A stretch of 64,000 bases of DNA from Bolinopsis microptera (Eukaryota; Ctenophora; Tentaculata; Lobata; Bolinopsidae). The notes under the pieces are model-generated. The model had not been told where the DNA came from. It made no database searches and saw only the letters and a program-made list of their open reading frames with translations. Positions 1-10,262 of this stretch are shown in pieces. Both the position numbers and the translations under genes were made by a program. Within the stretch, counting starts at the first letter, position 1. The number at the start of each line of letters is the position of its first letter. The stretch covers positions 13,623,118 through 13,687,117 of the forward strand of contig NC_087078.1 of the NCBI RefSeq assembly GCF_026151205.1, in the 5' to 3' direction.

Positions 1-244
1 AGGACAATCACTTGACAAAACTAGTTATAATAAAGTTTAGCCAAGTGTTGCCTGTTTCAAGAGCTCGTTTTTAAAGCTCTTTCTGGAAAGTTAAGCCAGT
101 TCAATAAAGCTTAACACCCCATTACTCTGACTAGACATTTATCAAGTCAGATATCATAGAATTGTGACAGTTAAAGCTAGTTTTACAAAAGCTCTGGGCT
201 GTAACAATTCTACTTGGTTTGGTTTCTAGTGACGGCACACAAAG

Positions 245-3103
245 ATGTCTATTAAACTGAAACCTAACAAACCAAAGGTTGTGTCAATTGCAACAGTTGA
301 CACTGCAAAAAACAACCAACTCGAAAGTTTGTATTGTAGCCTATTAGAGACTTCTGATTCAATTGTTGTGTCAGCCTCAAATAGAAAGATGCTCACAAAC
401 TGTATAAAAACAAGTCACATATACACCCAGCTCCAACTATTGAGTCCAAGTTCAGAAGTTCTTTTTTGCTTTGACGGGCAGTCGCACTTTCTCTGCTCCT
501 TTGTTGAACTTTCGGATACTGCTCACCAAATTGCCCTGCCTAAAGATATTGTTCTTGCATACTCTGGCAAAACATTAAGCTTTGAAGACAAAAAGAAAGT
601 GCTATACCAGATGCACATAGGAGAAAAACTACACGATGTAGCAGATGTCCCATGGTGGGCCTTAACACTCCCACAGATGATTGCAGTTGCCCAAGAACGA
701 CTTGAAAACATTGTTGATGCAAAAGTAAGAGCACTTTCTTACCCCTACACCTGGCTGGCAACTAAACTGAAGTCGGGTATAGAGTTCAAACAGCAGTTTG
801 GAGTTCCTAGTAACTTCGATTATGCACTCTTTGCATTTTCTATGAAAACTCCCTTGGATTGTTCCTGGTCCTGTGTCAAGTCTGCTGAGAACAAAGAGTA
901 TGTCTCTCAAGTCAAGACTCTTTTCACAAAGATGCAATCACCACCTCATACCCTTTTAAAGCCACATCCAAAAATCTCCTTACATAACTCTGCAAATCAA
1001 AAATCAGGACCCAATATCAAAGTGGGAAATCAGCAACTCATTACGACAAGTCTTACATCTGTAGCTGTGAGGACACCGAGCACATTTGAGATCGATCTTG
1101 AATCAGATTTTTCACTTGTTCCGTCCATATTAAAGAAAGACTTGCATGTCATCCAAGAGGACTCTGGAATTCTATGCTGCCATTGCCAGAAGGAATGCAA
1201 ACAGGAGTTGCTCACATGCGGATACTGTGAACTGAAAGTACACTACAAATGTTATGATTCTCAAACAACAACATCAACAACAAAAAGATCTGGTGAAACT
1301 AGGAAGAAGCCAATGGCAGACTCCACATATAAAAATATATGCAAAATTGAGAATTTGCATTGGCTTTGCAATTCATGTGACTCTCCAAGCCTACTAAACC
1401 ACATTCTGGATCTAGGCTCCGTAAAAGTTAAAGCTAAAATCGCAGAGTTGACTAAAAAAGATGGGGAGTACACAACTGTTGTGAGAAAAGATATGGACAC
1501 GCAAACAACAATTGACCCCTATAAACAGCTGTATGATAGTGCCTCCATAGATGACTCGGCCCCAACTGAACACATCTCAGATCTGTCAGCTTCAGATACA
1601 TATGATAACCTCTCTATCTTGTGCAGCAAATCTGACAGAGATTTCAGCAGCAGTCTGTCCTTGAGACCCATTGAGTCCAACACACATCTAGAAGAGTCTA
1701 TAATCAAAACACCAGACCTCAATCCTCCAGTTCAGCAAAAAATTTGTTGTCCAATCCGAACCTCAACACCTGAAAGAAGAGATGGGGGAAAGAAGAAAAA
1801 TATTCAGGTAGACTCACAAGATAGGCTAGTTTGTAGTAAAGAGATGGTTGACCCATTGACATCGTACTCAAATATCAGTAGTTCAGAACAAAATGTCCAC
1901 ATCAACAGAACTCTGAGTGACCAAGTTGATGTATTAGCATCACAACACTCCGCAATCTGCTCTATCGAAAGATATATGTCACAAATGAAGGCTGAAATGA
2001 AAGACTTACGAGAGAGTGAAACAAAACACTTTGAATATCTAAAGAGGAATTTAACGGAGAATATGGGAAATTTATTAGCTAAGGGGGTTCCCTTGATTAA
2101 CAAAGTATCCTCAAACCCACAAGCTGACAGTGGCATGGATGAAGCACTTCGCACACTGCATAACATAACGGAGGAAAATAAAAGCATCCTAAAAGAGATG
2201 AACAGAGTAGACTTCAAGAGAACTGTAATTGGACATCAAGGTGTTTCTACAAGACACACAAACCTGGATCTTTTCAGTACCATAGCAGAAGATAAAACAC
2301 ATGAGGGCAAACAATACTACATTCACCAGCCATCAGAAACCACTGTTAATGACTCCACGACAGTCCTAGTCTCAAGAGGACTCTCAAGAAATTATCTTAA
2401 AAACAGTGCAACTATTAAGAAAAACTTCAATAAATATTTTAAAGATATGGCCATAAAATCGACATTTGTCACCAAAGGTGGATCATTGATGATTGAGCTC
2501 ACATCTAAAGAGGATGCAATAAGAGTAGAAGGATCATGGAAAGGTGATTTCTTTGCAAACAGTAACATGACTACAGAATGCAGGATCTTAGAAAAGCTAA
2601 GCTGGGCAGTCATTCTCAAAGGAGTACCCACAAACATTCAGGATAGTGATCTAACAATTTCTGTGGAAAGGTGTTATCCAGGAGCTAGGGCAAAAAGATT
2701 TGTGACACGGGACAACATTTCTCTGAAAACTCTTAAGATCAACTTTCAGACTAAGGAAGACTATGAGAAATGCTTAGGAAATGGGTTAAAGCTCGGACAG
2801 GTAATTTATACTGCGGAAGAGTATAAGCCGAGAAGGAGAATCATCCAATGCTACAATTGTTACAGGTTTGGCCATGTTGCTAAACTTTGTACCCAAAACC
2901 ATGCAACATGTAGCAAATGTGGAGACAATCACCACTCATATCAATGCAAGAGTAACCGAAGAGACTACTGTATTAATTGTGATGTCTTTGGCCATGTAGC
3001 TACAAACAGAGATTGTCCAACATACCAAAATATTGTCATGAAACTCAACATGCAACCAAACAAATGTTCAAAATCACCCACACAACCCAACAGTAGATTA
3101 TGA
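245..3103 (+). CDS. LINE ORF1 (Gag-like, PHD-type finger plus CCHC knuckles)
   Basis: Intact 952-aa ORF starting at an ATG. Residues about 308-380 contain a Cys/His cluster (CCHCQKEC, then CGYC, HYKC and WLCNSC) with PHD-finger spacing. A region rich in Ser/Thr follows to about residue 550, then a probably helical stretch. Residues about 700-860 look like the RRM-like segments that precede knuckles in LINE ORF1 proteins. Near the C-terminus are three zinc knuckles (CYNCYRFGHVAKLC, CSKCGDNHHSYQC, CINCDVFGHVATNRDC). Such proteins bind element RNA and form the RNP. 952 aa is long for a LINE ORF1, and the PHD-like finger may add chromatin or protein contacts (inference). The stop codon overlaps the ORF2 start. 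Confidence 0.85.
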   Translation: MSIKLKPNKPKVVSIATVDTAKNNQLESLYCSLLETSDSIVVSASNRKMLTNCIKTSHIYTQLQLLSPSSEVLFCFDGQSHFLCSFVELSDTAHQIALPKDIVLAYSGKTLSFEDKKKVLYQMHIGEKLHDVADVPWWALTLPQMIAVAQERLENIVDAKVRALSYPYTWLATKLKSGIEFKQQFGVPSNFDYALFAFSMKTPLDCSWSCVKSAENKEYVSQVKTLFTKMQSPPHTLLKPHPKISLHNSANQKSGPNIKVGNQQLITTSLTSVAVRTPSTFEIDLESDFSLVPSILKKDLHVIQEDSGILCCHCQKECKQELLTCGYCELKVHYKCYDSQTTTSTTKRSGETRKKPMADSTYKNICKIENLHWLCNSCDSPSLLNHILDLGSVKVKAKIAELTKKDGEYTTVVRKDMDTQTTIDPYKQLYDSASIDDSAPTEHISDLSASDTYDNLSILCSKSDRDFSSSLSLRPIESNTHLEESIIKTPDLNPPVQQKICCPIRTSTPERRDGGKKKNIQVDSQDRLVCSKEMVDPLTSYSNISSSEQNVHINRTLSDQVDVLASQHSAICSIERYMSQMKAEMKDLRESETKHFEYLKRNLTENMGNLLAKGVPLINKVSSNPQADSGMDEALRTLHNITEENKSILKEMNRVDFKRTVIGHQGVSTRHTNLDLFSTIAEDKTHEGKQYYIHQPSETTVNDSTTVLVSRGLSRNYLKNSATIKKNFNKYFKDMAIKSTFVTKGGSLMIELTSKEDAIRVEGSWKGDFFANSNMTTECRILEKLSWAVILKGVPTNIQDSDLTISVERCYPGARAKRFVTRDNISLKTLKINFQTKEDYEKCLGNGLKLGQVIYTAEEYKPRRRIIQCYNCYRFGHVAKLCTQNHATCSKCGDNHHSYQCKSNRRDYCINCDVFGHVATNRDCPTYQNIVMKLNMQPNKCSKSPTQPNSRL

Positions 3104-6100
3104 TCTTTGGCCAAATAAATATAGCAAAGATGTCAACTAACTCTGAGATGACACTTGACAAGTTTATCTACGAAAATGAGATACTCTTGATGGCGGTTCA
3201 AGAAACAAGCTCTTGGACTCAATCAGACGGAAGTTTCCTTCATAAAAAGGTATTTCATAAAGCTGGGGACATAAATAAAGGGACAGCTGGGGTAGCACTC
3301 GTCATTGATCCTTCACTACATCCAGAGTTGGTCTATGACCTTAACGTAGACGAAGTTGATGCGGTTTGGTGCCAAATAAAAGTTGAAGGAAAGAGATATT
3401 TGGTGGGATCAGTTTATTGCAAACCTTGCAATAACTCTAATGATTCCATAAGAAAATTTGAAGGACTTCTTGCCCACATTGATAAAGCAAGAGAATATAA
3501 GGCTAAATATAAATTCAACTCTCTTCTCACATATGGAGACTTTAATGCAAGACATCATGACTGGGGAGATCATGTTACCACGCAGCGAGGAAAGAAGCTT
3601 CTAGACTACGTTGAAAAGGAAACCCTAACTCTCTGCTCACCATACGACTGCACATTTGTCTGTACAAATGGAGGAAGTGTTATTGACTTAGTGTTAGCCG
3701 AAGGCCCCATCATCTCAAAGTTGGGAAATCAGTGGATGGATAAAGATGTTGAATTATTTTCAGGTGCCCCAAGAAGAGGTCACTATCCGGTGCTTCAAGA
3801 AATCTGCAGAGGGATCCCAAAATCAGACACTGTCCCCAGAGTGTGTATGGACTGGAAAAATGCAGACTGGAAAATATGGACAAATGCAATGGAGACCAAC
3901 TGTCAACATCTTCGTTCGGCCCCAGAGTTATTAAACCGAGGGGATCAGCTATAGCAGCAGTTATTACATAAAATACAGGAGGCTAACCGAATGTTCATCC
4001 CTCAGAAGACAGTATCCATTCATTCAAAACCATATTGGTGTCCTGCACTTACAACTCTATCTAATGAAGCTCTAGAAGCGAAAGAAAGATTTAAGCAAAG
4101 ATCAACTCCCAGAAACAAGGCCACACTCACTGAAAGCACTGAATCATTCAAGAAAGCGCTGATTAAAGAAAAGAATGAATGGATTCGTGACAGAGTTGAA
4201 ACACTTAACACCAAAGACTGCACTCAATTCTGGAGAAAATATAAACGAGTTTTTGGGGCCAAAACTGACAATTTTATCTGCAACCTCAAAGACTGTGACT
4301 TGCTGGTCACATCTGAAAAAGATAAGGAGGAATTGTTATTTAATACTTTCTTCACAGGAAAACACCTTCAAAACCAACCCAATGACCGAGAGCACGACAT
4401 GCATGTAAATAACGAGTTCAGTAAATTACAGAATGTTAGCAGCAAATCTGCAAGTAGTTACAATGAAGATGATCCGCTGAACAACCCTATTTCTATGGAC
4501 GAGATAAAAGCAGCTATAGAAAGGCAAGAAACAAATGACAAATCATGTGATGCAGACAATATTCACCCTACCATCCTCAAACATATGAAAACAAATTGTC
4601 TTCACGTCTTGCAGATTATATTTAACTGGTGTATGAGCACAGGAAAATGGCTGTGGAAAACTTCAGATGTAACATTCCTAAGGAAAGAAGGAAAATCCAG
4701 CTACATGTTACCTGGTGCTTATAGACCGATTTCCATATCATCCTACTTTGGAAAGATTTGTGAAAGAGTGCTAGATAAAAGATTGAGACTCTTCCTGGAC
4801 ATTGAAGGAACTCTTGATGAAGATCAAGAAGGTTTCATTGGAGGGAGATCAACAACGCGATATCTTTTCAGAATGCTGGCTAACCTTGAGGAAGTTAAAA
4901 GACAGAAGCTGGCATGTATAGTGCTTTTCCTGGACTTCGAAAAGGCATTTGATAGTGTTCATCTCCCATCACTATGTGTCAAACTATCAACTCTCGGTAT
5001 TCAAGGAAATATTCTTAACGTGCTGAGAAATTTCCTGTTCAACCGGACGATATGTCTAAAAGTGAACAACTATAAAGGAGAAAAAAGAAAATGTACAATA
5101 TTTGGATTACCTCAGGGGGCTGTACTATCACCTCTCCTCTTCATCCTATACATAGCAGACATGACACACAACACCCCGGAAGAAGTAAAAAGATATCTAA
5201 GCTGCTACAAATTTGCTGATGACGGTACACTTATGATTTCCTTCGAGAACATCTCCGGATGCCATGAAAAAATGCAGATGGTTTGTGACCACCTCAGCAA
5301 GTGGTGCATCAAGAACAAGCTAGTAGTGAACTGTGATACGAATAAAACGGAGGCCATAATCTTGAAAACTGCAGCTTATACTGAAGAACAGAAACCTGCA
5401 GAATTATGTATTAATGGGAAAAGCATCAACTACGTCCAAAGCACAAAGGTCCTTGGGGTAATAGTAGATGAAGACCTCAATTTCAAGAAACATGCGTCTC
5501 AAAAACTTAAAGAATGCAAAAGAAAGTGGGGATTAATAACAAAATCAACTAACCGCAACTACGGTCTAAACGTTTACAGCCTCACTCTCCTCCTTAAAAC
5601 AATGGTCCTCACTAAACTGTTCTACGCAGCACCTATTTGGCTTCACAAGTGTCTCAATCAATTTAAAAGCTTCTGGAATAAAATCATTCTAAAAATATCT
5701 GGATCAGTCCTGAATCCACAAAGGGAATTAACCGAACTTGCTCTCCACCTCCCACCACTGGATGTGCAACTCGAAGCTCTTTCGGTTAAATTCATGTGCA
5801 AAGTACTCACACAAGGTGACAATCTCTCAGCTACACTCTACCAAGTTGACGAAAGCAGAATACCAAGCTTTCATGTCTTAACAATGTCACTGAAAAAGTA
5901 CTTCCTTTGGAAAGAAAATAAGTCACACGGAACCAGAATGATAGACCTAACGCAGCAACATTTCAAGGATCTGGCCTATTACACTCAGGCAGACATAATG
6001 AGCTACAAAAATAAGATCTGGATTGACAGCATCGAAACAAATCTGCAATGCAGAACTGTCAGTAACAACAAGGAGACCAAGATACTTGGTGTGATCACAA

Positions 6101-6483
6101 AGATCAAAAACAGTGGGCTGCTCCTAGACAAAAACAACTTCTTATTCGGGCACAACACGAGTAAAAATCTGGACAGCCGAATAATGGACTACATTCACGG
6201 CAGCTCACCACTCTTTGCGAATATCCAAAAGATCATGGGTGGTGACAGTGGTGAGGCCTGTCGTTTCTGCAACAGCTTCATTGATTCTCCCGTACACCAG
6301 CTCCTATTGTGTCTGGAGGTGCAAGACACCAGTTACCTGCAACTGAAAGAAGAGCTGGGTGGGGCAGACTCACATTCCTATCTAGATGAAGTGTTAACAA
6401 AAAGCAGCACACAAAAAGCATTCATTAGGAGAGTCGAATTTCTTTGGGGACAAAATGATGCTCTCCAGGATTTATCCGACTAG
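3100..6483 (+). pseudogene. LINE ORF2 endonuclease/reverse transcriptase with one in-frame amber
   Basis: One frame of 1128 codons runs from ATG 3100 to 6483, broken only by TAG at 3952-3954. The N-terminal third is an APE-type endonuclease: QINIAK, the QETSSW glutamate, YGDFNARHHDWGD, GGSVIDL and RRGHYPV. After the amber codon comes the RT: YRPISISS, FLDFEKAFDSVH (motif A Asp), GLPQGAVLSPLLF and KFADDG (catalytic FADD). The C-terminus has a CCHC-type knuckle (CRFC-x8-H-x4-C). ORF2 normally nicks target DNA and reverse-transcribes the element RNA. All catalytic motifs survive, so this copy is either recently inactivated or depends on readthrough. The ATG overlaps the ORF1 TGA as ATGA. Confidence 0.85.
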
Positions 6484-6985
6484 AAAGATCATGAAATAAA
6501 GACTCTGCAAACATCTCAGAGAAATATTACCACCATAAAGAACAAAGAGGGAGTATCCTGGACCCCGAAATCCACCACTTTTCTGTACTTTCAGAGGTAC
6601 CAATGTGGCAGGAAACCAGGGCTCATGCTGCCGCTGAGCTAAAGCAGTAGAGGGGATGGCGGCTTCTCTAGGATCTAACACGTCCTGAAGCAGACCAACA
6701 CTATGTCCCAACGCACTGGTGTTGGGATGTCTGCCCCCGGTACCTGTCCGGGTCAATAAAGCAGTCAAGCATTATGTATGTTATGTTGAGCATTCTCAAC
6801 CAAAAAATGTGGGAACTCCCACGAAAGACCAAAACAGATCTAAAGAGACACTTAACAACATTGGAAAATAGACTTCAATTTGTTTATATAATTTATAAAG
6901 CGTATATTATTGCCCACGTTAAGGGGCCTGTTAATAATTTTTTAAATTATTAGCTATTTTAGATTTAATAATAATAATAATTTGA

Positions 6986-7240
6986 TGGAGGGTAAAGTAA
7001 GGCTAACTATTAAGGTTTTGTTCATTACTTGTTCTACTGCTTCTTCGAACTAGCCCTTCAAACTGTTTCTGTCTAACCTGTATTTATGAATAGTCGGCGA
7101 TCACATACTAACCTCACATGAGTTTTGGGAGGTGAGATTGAGGCTAACTCTTGCCACGCTTATTATGATATTTAACAAGTGATAGTTTTAATGTTGAATG
7201 CTTTTATTTACTGTAAGATTTAATTTTTGCTTCCTGGAGA
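6986..7240. other. Spacer between two LINE copies
   Basis: No coding potential or RNA gene seen. The stretch holds GAGGCTAAC-type words that recur after 13302, so it may be remnant of another repeat. Confidence 0.4.
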
Positions 7241-7260
7241 GAGGCTAGCCTGATAAAGAA

Positions 7261-7395
7261 TGCCCGGAGAGAACCCATCCATCAAATTACTGCTGCCGCA
7301 ACTGCAGAGGAAATCATACAGCCTTCTCAAACCAATGCCCACATTTCATAGAAAAAATGAATCTGATTAAACAAAGTAACCACCATGATTACTAA
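7261..7395 (+). pseudogene. C-terminal remnant of LINE ORF1
   Basis: An open frame ending TAA at 7393-7395 encodes a final zinc knuckle (CCRNCRGNHTAFSNQC) equivalent to the third knuckle of the intact ORF1 at 245-3103. An in-frame TAG lies just upstream, so the sequence is 5'-truncated. It overlaps the endonuclease ATG (7385) by 11 nt, preserving the overlapping ORF1/ORF2 arrangement of the family. Confidence 0.7.
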
Positions 7396-8284
7396 AAACA
7401 ACGGAAGTCTTCATATCTGTCAAATAAATGTCAGTGGGCTATCAAACAGGTCTACTACAGCAATTGATAGATTCAACTTTAAGTTCAAAAATGACATTGT
7501 GGCTCTACAAGAAACTCTACTGGATAACTCCAGACCCCACTTAAATACCTTTCATAATCTGGATACATTTTCGGTAAACAATAGCAGAGGAGTGTCCACC
7601 AGTGTTTCCCCCAGGCTTGTCCCACAACAAATCAGTGAACTTCAAGATACAACCACTGATGCACTCTGGGTCACTGTTAGGTACAATTCAACGGTAGTAA
7701 TGATTGGTAATGTATATGTAAACCACTCCCTAACTTCTACAAACAACCTGAGCTCAGCACTTACCAACATCACAAAAGCTCTCCAATACTGCTCCAAGTT
7801 CAAAATCAAAGATGTAATAATAATTGGTGACTTCAACAGTAGGCACATCTCCTGGGGAGATATCATCACAACCGACCGTGGAAGACAGCTGGATTCATTC
7901 ATCGCTCAGCATAATCTGACATGCATCACTCCGAACACCAATACATTCGTCTCCCATAATGGTGGGAGTATCATTGACCTTGCTTTGTTGAAGGGTAAAG
8001 TATGTAGGCTATACCAATCGTCCAGCATTGACAGTGAAAGTGAACTCTTCACATGTGCTCCAAATAGAGGTCACTTACCAATCATCCACCAATTCTGTCA
8101 TGCACAAACTGCTCAATCTGCATCTCCTCTTCTCTACTGGGACATTGATAAAACAGACTGGAATGCTTGGTGTCTAGAAACTTCCATTAACTTGATAAAA
8201 TTGAGAACGAAAGCACTATTAATACAATCACAGGCTGCTGACTTAAAAGAGACTTGGACTCCAAACAATTTTAAGTTACAGTAA
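7385..8284 (+). pseudogene. LINE endonuclease domain, truncated by insertion
   Basis: ATG 7385 opens a 299-aa ORF with the APE endonuclease motifs QINVSG, LQETL, IGDFNSRHISWGD, GGSIIDLA and NRGHLPI. The family A sequence stops at about codon 269 (near 8191). The last roughly 30 residues, ending NNFKLQ and TAA, belong to the inserted LINE tail, because the same tail recurs at about 46110-46220. The result is a chimeric ORF that lacks its RT, which resumes at about 10263. Confidence 0.8.
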
Positions 8285-10262
8285 TTTAATCTAATTGCAG
8301 CGGCACATAACATAATTTAAACTATTGCTATCACTATTGTACTACAGACTGAAAATATCTCAGATCTATTTTGGGCGTTTTTAACAACTTGTAGTTGTAA
8401 TTCTTAAATATTAGATATCCTAATTTATAACTTTTTAATCAGAGTGAATTAATAATTGATATTTGATAATTTATTTAATAAAACAAAAGTTAATAAAACA
8501 AAAGTTAAATTTATTACCAATTATTCAATCAATACATATCATAAATTCTAATATTGGAAACACAATGCAGAATGGATGTCTTAAACTATAATTTTGTTGT
8601 CACTAATAATCTATTTACTTTCAAAGTTGAAATTTAGTTAAGTATGAAATGCCACCACATCATAGTTAGGGTAAAATATAATTCTTAAAAATTTTAAAAT
8701 TGAGAAGATTGTTCTACCGTATGACTTAAAATTTAAAATTTAGCAAAAGATATCTAATTTTTAAATAGTTGGTTACAGTTTATGACAGTACTGGCATGAT
8801 CAATTTTATTGTGGCTGGTAAAAGGACCCAGTTGCCTGTAAGGGCTTTACCGAACCCCTGGGGACCACAATGTGATAGGATCAGGCCAGATGTTTCTATG
8901 TAGAGCAATTTATTTATTTCGGAGCTATGGTTACGTGGTATAGCTGGTGGTCATGTTTAAAGGTCAGTTTATCTTTGTGTGCTAATTATCCATCCAGATG
9001 CTTAGTGATGTGAGTAAATCATGCCCTTCTACAATATATAACGTTTAACTATAAATTTGTTTTTACCACAGAAACTGTGGCACTAAGGTCAAGAATTAAA
9101 AATTTGTACTCTCATTGATAGTTAAAGCGTTTTTTTTCCCCAGCACTACTACACAACAAAAACCTGTCGGCCCACCGAGGAAACACAGTCGCAGAACAAG
9201 GAACCCAATTGTGCTCCTCTATTCTGCGATCGTGTGTATTTACTATAAACTAGCTAAATGCAGTTAGTAAAATTTTCTGGAATCATTAAAGTCGTTTGAT
9301 TAGTTTATGTGTCAAAGTAATGTCCATGATAATCATATATTTGGATCCCCGGTGGGCAAACACTCGTCCCAAAGGCTAAGGCAAACCTTTCAATGTTTCA
9401 CCATACGAAGTAAGGAGATTTGAACACATACTCAGCCTACAACTCCACCCATGGGACGAGACGTCGTGAGCCTCAAAATATATAGCATATACCCAGTCAG
9501 CAAACACTATACACAACATACATACGATAACAAACAATGTATAATGCCATTACTTCATTTAAAAGAAAATATATCTGCTATCTAATTTTTAAAAAAAAAT
9601 TGAAGAATAAACCTGAAGAGAGGAGAAGGAGAGAGGGGTTTGGGAGAGGTAGAGTAGGAAAACAACAGGATCCTGTGCCGCAGGATTTTAAAATTTGTTG
9701 TATGATGATTCGTTTTGTGTCGTCTCTTAGATTAATATAGGTCTGATACCCTTGTCATGGTTTTTTGCAATAACACCGTGGTTTACTCATATGATTATGT
9801 TTACTAAATCAACCTATTTCAATGATAATTCATTTATTTGATAGTTTAGTCTGATATTGATATTAATATTGATTATATTGATATTGTTATTATTGAATGA
9901 AGCTAACTCCAGACATAAATAATACTACTTCTATTAACAAAGGGACTTGGAGTATAAACGACCAATTTTGCATAATTGTCTTTCCAACCAAGAATTCAGG
10001 AGGCAAGGGTGGGTGCGTAAACTTTATGGTCTGCACTCTCAGATCCTGTATCACCCTGGATTCATTTCGACGTATTTTGGGTAAAAGTATACATATACTT
10101 TCTGGTCACTCTCTTGCTACTCCAAGTCCCCTAATAATTAATATATATGGTCTAAAGTTTGCACTAGTTATATTTATAAAATATGTTTTTGTCTGCTTTA
10201 ACTGATACTAAATAAAATTGTTGTTTTCTTGAAATTTTTGTTTTCTTGGTGTGGATCACTTA
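8192..10262 (+). mobile_element. 3' end of another LINE (family E) inserted in the endonuclease/RT junction
   Basis: 8192-8481 and 9839-10262 together match 46111-46790 in order and orientation: a short C-terminal coding tail ending NNFKLQ-stop, an AT-rich 3' UTR, the stretch containing AATTCAGGAGGCAA, and a T/G-rich simple tail. I read this as the 5'-truncated 3' terminus of a LINE that landed in family A copy 2. Between the two matching parts is about 1.36 kb absent from the other copy. Confidence 0.65.
8482..9838. repeat. Secondary insertion, non-coding
   Basis: This block is present here but absent from the matching position near 46395. At its left edge TAATAAAACAAAAGT is directly repeated. 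It contains a GC-richer stretch at about 8815-8890 and another at 9340-9475, but no ORF or transposase is recognisable. Class unknown. Confidence 0.5.

Larger units (their letters stand above)
1..6985 (+). mobile_element. Family A LINE, copy 1, nearly full length
   Basis: A non-LTR retrotransposon on the + strand: leader (1-244), ORF1 (245-3103), ORF2 with apurinic-type endonuclease and reverse transcriptase (3100-6483), then a 3' UTR. The 3' end is placed at the (AAT)n run near 6965-6985 because copy 2 (ending 13301) shares the preceding block, GCCCAC..TAAGGGGCC followed by an AT-rich stretch, and also ends in an (ATT)n run. AATAAA occurs at about 6494 and 6754. The true 5' end may lie left of the window. 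Endonuclease, RT and C-terminal CCHC knuckle without an RNase H domain fit the broad Jockey/I/R1-like group; I cannot assign the clade. Confidence 0.85.
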
